Assembly: GCA_015064665.1 (NCBI GenBank)
Contig: SVRU01000036.1
Location: forward strand, 1 to 26,965
Direction of reading: 5' to 3'
Source: Oscillospiraceae bacterium
Lineage (GTDB): Bacteria; Bacillota_A; Clostridia; Oscillospirales; CAG-272
DNA length: 26,965 nucleotides
A program made the position numbers and the translations under genes. Shown here piece by piece: positions 15,030-21,378 of this stretch; within the stretch, counting starts at the first letter, position 1, and every line of letters starts with the position of its first letter. Below the pieces are notes generated by a model. That model made no database searches and was not told the DNA's origin. It saw only the letters and a list, made by a program, of their open reading frames with translations.

Positions 15030-15797
15030 GTTTTGCCGCATTATTTCATATGCAAACATAGTTGTTGCAGATGCGGCTGACAGTGATGCTTTAAATTCTC
15101 TTGCATAGTTTATTTTTATTGACATATCTGTTTTGTTAAGAAGATTTTTTGATATTCCTCTTTTTTCACCACCGACTATCAGCAGAAGCGGTAATTTAAT
15201 TTCACATTCTCCCAAAATATTATCAGTTCGTTCGTCGGCGCAAATGACTGAATAATTTAACGAGTGAAAAATATCTACAGCGCGTTCTGTATCTGACGTA
15301 AAAACAGGGAATAGCTCTGATGCGCCCGCTGAGCTTCGGGCGACAACTCCTGCTGCGCTCATCCAGTTGCGCTCAGGTAAAATAATGCCGTCACATCCGC
15401 AGGCGTAGAGAGAACGTAGGGAATATCCAAAGTTGTACGGATCTTCAATGCCTTCTATTAAGCAATAAAATCCGTTAGGTTTGATATATGAGTTTAAATC
15501 AAGGCAGGGAATAGTTCTTCCCTTTGCGATTGCGATTATTCCTCCATGCGATGATCCAAGTGTGATTTCGTTTATTTCGTTTTCGTTGCTTTCAAGCACG
15601 TCAAATGAATGATTTTTGGAAACTGCTTTGAGATATGCTATGTTTTTTGCATTTTTTTGATATTTTTCTTTGTCGAATAATATTCTTTCAATTTTTCTGT
15701 CATTGACGCGCAACTCGTTTCCTTTGATAATTGAGCGAATTGAGGTCATGCCTTCAAAAACTGTTGAATTTTGAAATTTTATATCTTCTTTAATCAT
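15015..15797 (-). CDS. SpoU/TrmH-family RNA 2'-O-methyltransferase
   Basis: A 260-residue SPOUT enzyme. An N-terminal substrate-binding domain (about 1-95) is followed by motif 1 EGIEDPYNFGYSLRS (115-129), motif 2 IVGGEKRGIS (207-216) and the C-terminal knot motif 3 around 232-251. The motif-3 consensus S-L-N-V-S is read here as S-L-S-A-A, so the usual Asn is Ser240; the knot helix with AYEIMRQN is intact. The role is AdoMet-dependent ribose methylation of rRNA or tRNA; the exact target cannot be read from sequence. The ATG has an AAAGG RBS at 15811-15815 (minus strand). It is transcribed divergently from spoIIID and its transcript ends in a terminator that uses its own last codons. Confidence 0.88.
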   Translation of the reverse strand: MIKEDIKFQNSTVFEGMTSIRSIIKGNELRVNDRKIERILFDKEKYQKNAKNIAYLKAVSKNHSFDVLESNENEINEITLGSSHGGIIAIAKGRTIPCLDLNSYIKPNGFYCLIEGIEDPYNFGYSLRSLYACGCDGIILPERNWMSAAGVVARSSAGASELFPVFTSDTERAVDIFHSLNYSVICADERTDNILGECEIKLPLLLIVGGEKRGISKNLLNKTDMSIKINYAREFKASLSAASATTMFAYEIMRQNKKLP

Positions 15798-15822
15798 TAT
15801 GTAGGAATGCCTTTCATATATT
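15794..15822 (+). promoter_or_regulatory. Possible SigE-type promoter of spoIIID
   Basis: CATATATT (15815-15822) fits the SigE -10 pattern CATAnnnT, with TCATTAT (15794-15800) fourteen bases upstream as a weak -35. B. subtilis spoIIID is SigE-dependent, which makes this plausible. It overlaps the RBS and start of the divergent methyltransferase gene. Confidence 0.4.
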
Positions 15823-15841
15823 CAAATAGAGTTATTTGAAT
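15820..15841. repeat. Perfect 9-bp inverted repeat in the spoIIID leader
   Basis: ATTCAAATA (15820-15828), GAGT spacer, TATTTGAAT (15833-15841). It spans the expected transcription start and lies between two divergent genes, so it is a candidate operator or 5' UTR hairpin. Confidence 0.6.
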
Positions 15842-15859
15842 TATTTTGGGAGATAAAAT

Positions 15860-16117
15860 ATGAATAATTTATGCGGCAGGGAAAGGTGTGAAGTACTTGC
15901 AGAATACGTAATTGAAAACAGAGCAACCGTGAGAAACACAGCGGTATATTTCGGTATCAGTAAAAGTACGGTACATAAGGACGTATCCGTGAAATTAAAA
16001 TACATTAATCCGATTTTATATACAAATGTAAAAGAAATATTGGATATAAATAAATCCGAACGTCATCTTCGGGGCGGAGAAGCGACAAGACTAAGGTATT
16101 TAAAAAATAAAAAGTGA
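15860..16117 (+). CDS. spoIIID: Sporulation transcriptional regulator SpoIIID
   Basis: An 85-residue protein, close to the family length (about 80-93). It has the SpoIIID opening in which CEVLAEYVIENRATVRNTA leads into the helix-turn-helix FGISKSTVHKDVS (about 31-43), followed by L-x-x-I-N-P and V-K-E-I-L-D-I-N-K. The C-terminal H-L-R-G-G-E-A-T-R-L-R-Y basic helix, needed for DNA binding, is intact. SpoIIID acts in the mother cell, activating or repressing many SigE genes and helping switch to SigK. A GGGAGAT RBS (15849-15854) precedes the ATG. It strongly supports a spore-forming host. Confidence 0.96.
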   Translation: MNNLCGRERCEVLAEYVIENRATVRNTAVYFGISKSTVHKDVSVKLKYINPILYTNVKEILDINKSERHLRGGEATRLRYLKNKK

Positions 16118-16305
16118 ATTCCCTATCATTTTTATTTATATTATAATATATCCGGCTTTGTATTTCAAGCATTTTATTTAATTTTATTCATTCAATGTAT
16201 TAATTAAATTTATATTATATAACAGTATAAAAAATGAATTAAGAAAACAACATAAATAATAAAGAATATAGAGAAAAAAGCTTGTTTTTCTATTTTTAGT
16301 TCCCT

Positions 16306-16337
16306 TAATTATACAAAATTTTGATTTTGTATAATTA
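16306..16337. repeat. Perfect 14-bp inverted repeat upstream of the sialidase-like gene
   Basis: TAATTATACAAAAT (16306-16319), TTTG spacer, ATTTTGTATAATTA (16324-16337). It is about 36 bp upstream of the -35, a usual distance for an activator or repressor site. Confidence 0.65.
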
Positions 16338-16372
16338 TAGATATATATAGTTTCCCTACTTTATATAATATA

Positions 16373-16400
16373 TTGACTTTCTGATTTTATATGATATAAT
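16373..16400 (+). promoter_or_regulatory. SigA-type promoter of the sialidase-like gene, extended -10
   Basis: TTGACT (16373-16378), a 16-bp spacer and TATAAT (16395-16400) preceded by TGA, an extended -10. The RBS region AGGTAGGG is at 16421-16428. Confidence 0.88.
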
Positions 16401-16435
16401 TAAATTGCATTGATTAAACTAGGTAGGGTGTTTTT

Positions 16436-17560
16436 ATGAATAATAAACGTCTTGTACATGAAATTCTCCCATCAGCTGGAAATCCGCGAAATAGTGAAGG
16501 GGCTTTTCTTCGCGCTAAAAACGGAGATATTCTTTTTGCATATAGTAGATATAACGGGTTGAGCGACCACGACAACGCAAGCTGTGATATTGCCCTGCTC
16601 CGTTCCTCCGATGAAGGAGAGCATTGGACTTTTGACAGTATAATTGCCAAAGCAGAAGATTTTGGGGTGTCAAACATAATGAGCGTATCAAGCCTTGTTC
16701 AAAGCGACTCTTCCCTTGCCTTTTATTTTTTAATTAAGGAAAATGACAAAACATCAACAGTAGGAAGATGTATTAGCAAAGACGGTATAACTTTTTCTTC
16801 TAAAGATGCTGAGAGATGTAATTTTATAGCCCAAAAAGGCTATTATGTAATCAATAATGACCGAATTTCAAGACTTTCTGATGGCAGAGTAATCTTTCCG
16901 GCTGCTTACTATCCATCAATTGACACAGGTACTGCAGCGCTTGGAACGCTTCTTGTTTCGCATGATGATGGCAAAACAATTGAAGATGGCGGATTTTATC
17001 TTGAATCAGCATATACAATAAACAGATTTACAGGTTTGCAAGAGCCAGGAGCTGTTGAAACAGCCTGTGGTATATATATGTGGTTCCGTACCAACTACGG
17101 ATGTCAGTACGAGTCAAAATGTTCGGGCTTAAGTTTTGATTTTTCGACTCCCCTACCCTCGATTTTTACTTCGCCTACATCTCCTATGCAAATAAAAAGG
17201 ATAGACGGTATATATTATGCAGTATATAATCCAATTCCTAATTATAACGGCAGAACATATTATCCTGGAACTGCCGGCAGAACACCGATTGTTATAAGGA
17301 AAAGTTATGATGGGGTGAATTATGGGCCTATTAATATAATTGAAGGTGCGGACGTTTTACGTGGATCGGATGGACAAAATATGTTTATGACAAACCTTGT
17401 AACCGATGCTCCAAACACTCGCGGATACTGTTATCCTGCTATTTTTAAAGCAAATGATGATTATTTGCTTATCGCATATTGCCGCGGTGATGAGTTTTTG
17501 CACGGTGATATTCTTGACAGCACGGGGATAATTAAGATAAAAATGGCATCAATTAAGTAA
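16436..17560 (+). CDS. Sialidase-superfamily (BNR repeat) protein, no signal peptide
   Basis: A 374-residue beta-propeller protein. Asp-box motifs are S-S-D-E-G-E-H-W (57-64), VSHDDGKT (about 178-185) and a degenerate SYDGVNYG (about 293-300). The N-terminal NSEGAFLRAKNGDILFAYSR and the later GLQEPGAVET-x-CGIYMWFRT resemble exo-sialidase-like BNR proteins of gut bacteria. The catalytic FRIP arginine motif of classical GH33 sialidases is not recognisable, so substrate and even hydrolase activity are uncertain. No signal peptide is present, so it likely acts in the cytoplasm on imported oligosaccharide. It is a lone gene with a strong promoter and an AT-rich leader; no transporter or sugar kinase is adjacent. 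Alternatives are a sialic-acid-unrelated glycosidase or lyase-like propeller. Confidence 0.75.
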   Translation: MNNKRLVHEILPSAGNPRNSEGAFLRAKNGDILFAYSRYNGLSDHDNASCDIALLRSSDEGEHWTFDSIIAKAEDFGVSNIMSVSSLVQSDSSLAFYFLIKENDKTSTVGRCISKDGITFSSKDAERCNFIAQKGYYVINNDRISRLSDGRVIFPAAYYPSIDTGTAALGTLLVSHDDGKTIEDGGFYLESAYTINRFTGLQEPGAVETACGIYMWFRTNYGCQYESKCSGLSFDFSTPLPSIFTSPTSPMQIKRIDGIYYAVYNPIPNYNGRTYYPGTAGRTPIVIRKSYDGVNYGPINIIEGADVLRGSDGQNMFMTNLVTDAPNTRGYCYPAIFKANDDYLLIAYCRGDEFLHGDILDSTGIIKIKMASIK

Positions 17561-17586
17561 AAATATTACTATTTTACAATTTACTG

Positions 17587-17615
17587 TTGAATTTATTTAA
17601 AAAATATGGTACAAT
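17587..17615 (+). promoter_or_regulatory. SigA-type promoter of the flavodoxin-like gene
   Basis: TTGAAT (17587-17592), a 17-bp spacer and TACAAT (17610-17615). The RBS GGGAGGA is at 17635-17641. Confidence 0.78.
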
Positions 17616-17649
17616 ACTCTAGAATTATTTTTTTGGGAGGATTTTAAAA

Positions 17650-18072
17650 ATGAGAATGCGCGTTCTTACACGCACAAGCAAAGGTAAGCTTCTCGCTATT
17701 GCCGATGAGGTTACCAAACTTATAAGTGCAGATAAAGCTACTGACACTATTATGCCTGCATATCCATGTGACGGTGAGAGACTTATCGTTGTCGTTGCAA
17801 CTGCAAAGTCTTCTATGCCGAGTGAGTTCGGAAGATTTATGCGTTCAATCAAAAAGTCTACGAGTGCAAACATTGCTTTTATAATTGACGGTTCGGCTGA
17901 AAATGCTGCTAAAATCGTTGAAATGGCAAAAACTAACGATTCAAACGTATTTGAAGACGATATCCTTTACGTAAAGGGTGGTCTTCCCTTCAAGTTTATG
18001 AGAAGCGTTTCTGCTGAAGAGATGGCAACTGTAAAGACTTGGATAGAAGGAATACTTTCGAAGCTCAAATAA
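17650..18072 (+). CDS. Flavodoxin-like fold protein
   Basis: A 140-residue soluble alpha/beta protein. The first strand and turn (RVLTRTSKGKLLAIADEVTKLI) look like a flavodoxin phosphate-binding loop and following helix. A second strand (RLIVVVATAKSS) and a third (NIAFIIDGS) occupy the positions of the later flavodoxin strands, and the C-terminal amphipathic helix completes the fold. The usual T-x-T-G-x-T loop is not exact (T-R-T-S-K-G-K), so FMN binding is not assured. It could be an electron carrier or a non-redox relative. It has its own promoter and an excellent RBS; it converges on the MFS gene. Confidence 0.5.
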   Translation: MRMRVLTRTSKGKLLAIADEVTKLISADKATDTIMPAYPCDGERLIVVVATAKSSMPSEFGRFMRSIKKSTSANIAFIIDGSAENAAKIVEMAKTNDSNVFEDDILYVKGGLPFKFMRSVSAEEMATVKTWIEGILSKLK

Positions 18073-18091
18073 TTTTGAATTCTCTGGTTTG

Positions 18092-18155
18092 TTTACGGCA
18101 ACGTAAATCAAAAAAACGGCAAGGAATTGCATTTTAATGCTCCCTTGCCGTAAAT
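18092..18155. terminator. Overlapping hairpins between convergent genes; intrinsic terminator mainly for the minus strand
   Basis: The main stem is ACGGCAAGG (18116-18124) with CCTTGCCGT (18143-18151), flanked on the left by A7, which is a T run for the minus-strand MFS transcript. A separate hairpin TTTACG (18092-18097), GCAA tetraloop, CGTAAA (18102-18107) lies just before it. TTTACGGCAA (18092-18101) is also fully complementary to TTGCCGTAAA (18145-18154), so alternative folds exist. Confidence 0.75.
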
Positions 18156-18171
18156 TTATATCGTTTTTTAT

Positions 18172-19464
18172 TTATGCGAGCTGTGCTGCTTCCTGTTCGG
18201 TTATTTGTTTTCGTTCTTTATGTGCTGCGCTGATAACGAATTGAAGAAGTACCAAAAGCGCCGCCATAATAATAGCAACTAAAATAAGAGCGGGAACGTA
18301 GCTGTTGAATATGTCGTAACAGAGATTTAAAAGGGGGGCTCCGACGGCATACCCCGCCGTATTTACGGAAACAAAAATACCGAGAATTTTAGGATAGGAT
18401 TTCTTCCCGAAAAGGTCGGCTGCATATATCGGCAGCATAACTGTTTCAAGCGGAGTTGCAAACGGAGAAATAACGGTGTAAATTAACGCTAAGGTGAATC
18501 CCAGACTTCCCTCTTTTATCAAAGCCAAAATAAACGTCGTTATTACGGCGATTGCGGTACACCAGCTGGCGGTAATTCTTAATCCGAATTTATCATATAT
18601 AAATCCGGTCATAAATTTTGCACTGATAAGAATTATCGAGCCGAATGACATAAGACTTAAAACTTTGCTATAGTCTATTCCAACGTCTGTCATATGCATT
18701 TTTGTTATTCCGCTTATTCCCTGAATTATTACGCCGGAGAAGAAAATACAAATGAGAATACCCCAGAAATGAAATTTCTTTATAGCATCCGTAAATTCGA
18801 TTCCTGACCAGTCTCCGCCTTTTTTGGAGGCTTTCTTAGTCGATTTCTGTGTAGCTATATCATCATTTTTCGGCTTGTCGCGTAAGAAAATTATAAGGAT
18901 AATAAGCGTTACCGCAAGAACTGCTGCAATCATTTTATATGCAGCGCGATAACTTCCCTGCACGTTGGGGTCGATCATTCCGCCCGCGATCTGAATGGCA
19001 ATTGCACCGCCAAGACCGTTAGATGCGAGAACAGCGCCCATGATTGTTCCTTTATTTTTGGAACACCAGATACCAACTATGTACCCGACCATTGTTGTTG
19101 CCGTAAAGGATAATCCTACACCCCACAGAATTCCGCCTGCATAAATTACGAAGAGGTTATTGGCATATGAATAAAGAAGCATAGATACTATAAGTGATAT
19201 GTATCCTGTGCAAATCAGTTTTTTAGGCCCGAATTTTGCAACTAGGAATCCGAAGAATATATTGACAACTGCAGTAGAAATATATCTGCAGCTTTCACCA
19301 ATTGCAACAAGACTTCGTTCAACGTCAAGCTCTTTAGCTATTTCATCGGGAAATAATGATTTTGTTGAACTGGTAAATCCAAGTGATATCATTACCATTA
19401 AAAACGACATTGCAATTACAACCCAAGTGTAATTGAATTTTCTGCCCGATTTTTTTGACTCCAT
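18172..19464 (-). CDS. MFS transporter, OFA (oxalate/formate antiporter)-like
   Basis: A 430-residue protein with about 12 hydrophobic segments in two halves. They are separated by a hydrophilic, Lys-rich central loop (about 200-225, KPKNDDIATQKSTKKASKKGG). The opening FNYTWVVIAMSFLMVMISLGFTSSTKSLFPDEIAKEL and the pattern GGILWGVGLSFTATTMVGYIV with WCSKNKGTIMGAVLASNGLGG resemble OFA/monocarboxylate porters (bacterial MCT-like). Such proteins move small carboxylates by proton symport or exchange; the substrate here is unknown. It lies 65 bp downstream of the aspartate kinase gene on the same strand with no intrinsic terminator between them, so they may be co-transcribed. The RBS is GGAGA. Confidence 0.83.
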   Translation of the reverse strand: MESKKSGRKFNYTWVVIAMSFLMVMISLGFTSSTKSLFPDEIAKELDVERSLVAIGESCRYISTAVVNIFFGFLVAKFGPKKLICTGYISLIVSMLLYSYANNLFVIYAGGILWGVGLSFTATTMVGYIVGIWCSKNKGTIMGAVLASNGLGGAIAIQIAGGMIDPNVQGSYRAAYKMIAAVLAVTLIILIIFLRDKPKNDDIATQKSTKKASKKGGDWSGIEFTDAIKKFHFWGILICIFFSGVIIQGISGITKMHMTDVGIDYSKVLSLMSFGSIILISAKFMTGFIYDKFGLRITASWCTAIAVITTFILALIKEGSLGFTLALIYTVISPFATPLETVMLPIYAADLFGKKSYPKILGIFVSVNTAGYAVGAPLLNLCYDIFNSYVPALILVAIIMAALLVLLQFVISAAHKERKQITEQEAAQLA

Positions 19465-19492
19465 ATTGTAAAATTCTCCGTTTCGTTTTTTT

Positions 19493-19518
19493 GACGACCC
19501 ACAAGTAAGCAGGTCGCC
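19493..19518 (-). other. Hairpin between the aspartate kinase and MFS genes
   Basis: GACGACC (19493-19499) pairs with GGTCGCC (19512-19518) with one wobble. On the transcribed minus strand the stem is followed by A residues, not T residues, so it is not an intrinsic terminator. It may mark an mRNA processing point. Confidence 0.5.
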
Positions 19519-19529
19519 GTTAGTTGAAA

Positions 19530-20843
19530 TTATTTTACAAATTCATAGTATATTGCCTGAAGAGCGGGAACGTAATCGTTTGCATCGACTCCCACGATTA
19601 TATTAAGCTCACACGAACCCTGATCGATCATTCTAATGTTTACACCTGCGTTTGCAAGTGCTGTAAAAATACGAGCAGCGGTTCCCTTCGCTTTTACCAT
19701 ACCGCGTCCGACGACGGCGATAAGGGCGAGGTTTTCTTCAACAAAGATATTGTCGGGGTTAACCGCCTTGCAGATGTCAGCCATAACGTCTGCGCGCTTC
19801 TCCTTCAACTCTTTTGAAGAAAGAATGATAGACATCGTATCAATTCCCGAAGGAAGATGTTCAAAAGAGATTCCGTTTGCTTCGATAGCCTGCAAAACGC
19901 GTCTGCCAAAACCAAGCTCCGCATTCATCATATCTTTTTCGATTGTAATTGTTGAAAATCCTGTCTTTCCGGCAATGCCGGTAATGATATCATCGCTAAC
20001 CTCGTCGGTGTGAGGGAGAATGAATGTTCCCTTGTCATCAGGAGCATTGGTATTTCTGATATTGATTGGAATTTTTGAATATCTAACCGGGAAAATTGAA
20101 TCCTCGTGAAGTACGGTTGCACCCATATACGAAAGCTCGCGTAATTCCTTATACGTTATTTTGTCAATCGGCTTTGGATCGTCAATACACTTGGGATCAG
20201 CCATAAGGAACCCAGAAACGTCGGTCCAGTTTTCGTAAACCGAAGCAGAAGCGGCTCTTGCAACGATTGAGCCGGTTATATCGGAGCCGCCGCGCGAAAA
20301 GGTCTTAATCGTTCCGTTGGGCATTGAGCCATAGAATCCGGGAATTACGGCGTATTCGTGTTTTGAAAGGTAGTTGCGGAGAACTTCGTTTGTCTTTTCA
20401 GAATCGAAGGTGCCGTTTTCTTTGAAGAAAATTACCTTTTTTGCATCTATGAAATCAAATCCAAGATATTTTGCTAAAATCATCGCATTGAGATATTCGC
20501 CTCTGGAAGCGATGTAATCACGGCCGGAGCTATGAAGAAGCGAGTTCTTGATTTTTTCGAAAACCTCGGTCAGATCAATATCAATAGCAAGCTCGGTTAT
20601 TATATCATTATATCTTGATTTAATTTCTTCAAAAACTTCCGAGATGTCTTCCTCGTTTGTTGCAAGTTCATAACACTTGTAAAGAAGGTCGGTAACTTTG
20701 GTGTCTGCACCGTTTCTTTTTCCCGGAGCGGATGCAACGACGTATCTTCTTTCGGGCTCTGCTTTTATAATCTCAGCAACCGAACGAAAATGAATTGCAT
20801 CAGCGAGAGAGGAACCGCCAAATTTTAAAACTTTTACGTTCAT
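19530..20843 (-). CDS. lysC: Aspartate kinase
   Basis: A 437-residue amino-acid kinase. The N-terminal KFGGSS (7-12) nucleotide-binding motif, ASRGEYLNA (112-120) and SRGGSD (183-188) are all present. ACT regulatory regions follow: one from about 300 and a second near the C-terminus with GVNIRMIDQGSCELNIIVGV. The reaction phosphorylates Asp to aspartyl-4-phosphate, the first step to Lys, Thr, Met and diaminopimelate (cell-wall and dipicolinate precursor). The symbol lysC is conventional; the feedback ligand cannot be told. No lysine riboswitch fits in the short leader. It has its own consensus promoter and an AGGAGA RBS. Confidence 0.95.
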   Translation of the reverse strand: MNVKVLKFGGSSLADAIHFRSVAEIIKAEPERRYVVASAPGKRNGADTKVTDLLYKCYELATNEEDISEVFEEIKSRYNDIITELAIDIDLTEVFEKIKNSLLHSSGRDYIASRGEYLNAMILAKYLGFDFIDAKKVIFFKENGTFDSEKTNEVLRNYLSKHEYAVIPGFYGSMPNGTIKTFSRGGSDITGSIVARAASASVYENWTDVSGFLMADPKCIDDPKPIDKITYKELRELSYMGATVLHEDSIFPVRYSKIPINIRNTNAPDDKGTFILPHTDEVSDDIITGIAGKTGFSTITIEKDMMNAELGFGRRVLQAIEANGISFEHLPSGIDTMSIILSSKELKEKRADVMADICKAVNPDNIFVEENLALIAVVGRGMVKAKGTAARIFTALANAGVNIRMIDQGSCELNIIVGVDANDYVPALQAIYYEFVK

Positions 20844-20872
20844 TATAATGTCTCCTAAAAATATATAATAAT

Positions 20873-20901
20873 ATTATATTCAATTAAGTGAATTTTGTCA
20901 A
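20873..20901 (-). promoter_or_regulatory. Consensus SigA promoter of the aspartate kinase gene
   Basis: On the minus strand, TTGACA (20896-20901), a 17-bp spacer and TATAAT (20873-20878). The leader is only about 25 nt, too short for a riboswitch. Confidence 0.92.
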
Positions 20902-20951
20902 GTGAGATAAAGAAATTTTTTAAAAAATACCAATAAAAAACAAAAAATCTA

Positions 20952-20980
20952 TTGACATTTTATTTTTGTTCTGTTATAAT
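20952..20980 (+). promoter_or_regulatory. Consensus SigA promoter of tRNA-Ser
   Basis: TTGACA (20952-20957), a 17-bp spacer and TATAAT (20975-20980), 13 bp before the mature tRNA 5' end. Confidence 0.92.
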
Positions 20981-20993
20981 GTAGAAGTCGCGT

Positions 20994-21085
20994 GGAGAGA
21001 TGGCCGAGTTGGTCTAAGGCGCACGACTGGAAATCGTGTAAACCCTAATACGGTTTCAAGGGTTCGAATCCCTTTCTCTCCGCCA
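20994..21085 (+). tRNA. tRNA-Ser (GGA)
   Basis: The acceptor GGAGAGA (20994-21000) pairs perfectly with TCTCTCC (21075-21081). The discriminator is G (21082) and CCA is encoded (21083-21085). The anticodon stem is 21022-21026 with 21034-21038 and the loop is CTGGAAA, anticodon GGA at 21029-21031. A long variable arm (about 21039-21057) is typical of class II tRNA-Ser. It reads UCC and UCU codons. Confidence 0.97.
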
Positions 21086-21089
21086 CACG

Positions 21090-21117
21090 AATCCTCCCAA
21101 TAGGGAGGATTTTTTTT
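21090..21117 (+). terminator. Rho-independent terminator of tRNA-Ser
   Basis: A 9-bp stem AATCCTCCC (21090-21098) with GGGAGGATT (21103-21111), loop AATA, then T6. Confidence 0.95.
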
Positions 21118-21133
21118 GTGACAGAGAGAAAGA

Positions 21134-21241
21134 GGACATCAAACCCTGCGCAGAAGGCGCAGGGTTCGCATACTGCCATAGGCGGTATCTGGCGTCAAGC
21201 GTGGGAAACAGCTCTGATGACAATAAAGCACATCATTTATG
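21134..21241 (+). other. GC-rich structured segment, possible ncRNA or repeat remnant
   Basis: About 58% GC over 21134-21221 by hand count, in an otherwise AT-rich spacer. Two solid hairpins are present: 21142-21150 with 21158-21166 (9 bp, loop CAGAAGG) and 21170-21177 with 21181-21188 (8 bp, one wobble, loop ATA). A TGATG at 21215-21219 could pair with CATCA at 21137-21141 (closing both hairpins) or with CATCA at 21231-21235, mutually exclusive folds. A weak ATAAA/TTTAT stem is also possible. No promoter or ORF is seen and I recognise no known RNA family. Confidence 0.4.
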
Positions 21242-21320
21242 CTACATGTACATATTTCATATTTTAATTACTTCGTTAGCATATTTTTCAAAATGGTTGT
21301 GTATAATTTGTTAAAATGAC

Positions 21321-21349
21321 TTGAATTTTCCGAATTATGGTGGTATAAT
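21321..21349 (+). promoter_or_regulatory. SigA-type promoter of the CvpA-like gene, extended -10
   Basis: TTGAAT (21321-21326), a 17-bp spacer and TATAAT (21344-21349) preceded by TGG. The RBS AGAGGTG is at 21366-21372. Confidence 0.88.
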
Positions 21350-21378
21350 TAAATAAAAAATATTTAGAGGTGAAAAAT

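Larger units (their letters stand above)
16118..16435. other. 318-bp AT-rich intergenic region
   Basis: There is no gene here. The region is extremely AT-rich. It contains a GAAAAA/TTTTTC hairpin (16273-16290) followed by TATTTTTAG that could act as a weak terminator, a perfect 14-bp inverted repeat (16306-16337) and the promoter of the sialidase-like gene. No terminator directly after spoIIID is visible. Confidence 0.8.

Noticed and set aside
20844..20872. Lysine riboswitch upstream of the aspartate kinase gene
   Set aside because: The promoter is immediately upstream, leaving a leader of about 25 nt, far too short.
21204..21241. CTGATGA at 21214-21220 with a nearby GGGAAAC, resembling hammerhead ribozyme core boxes
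   Set aside because: The GAAA-like box comes only 5 nt before CTGATGA and none follows the next stem, so neither the usual order nor a permuted type can form three helices.
21370..21378. GTG start three codons upstream of the CvpA-like ATG
   Set aside because: It overlaps the AGAGGTG ribosome binding site for the ATG at 21379.
20994..21378. Integrative element attachment at the 3' end of tRNA-Ser
   Set aside because: No repeat of the tRNA 3' end was seen downstream and no integrase is present in the window.
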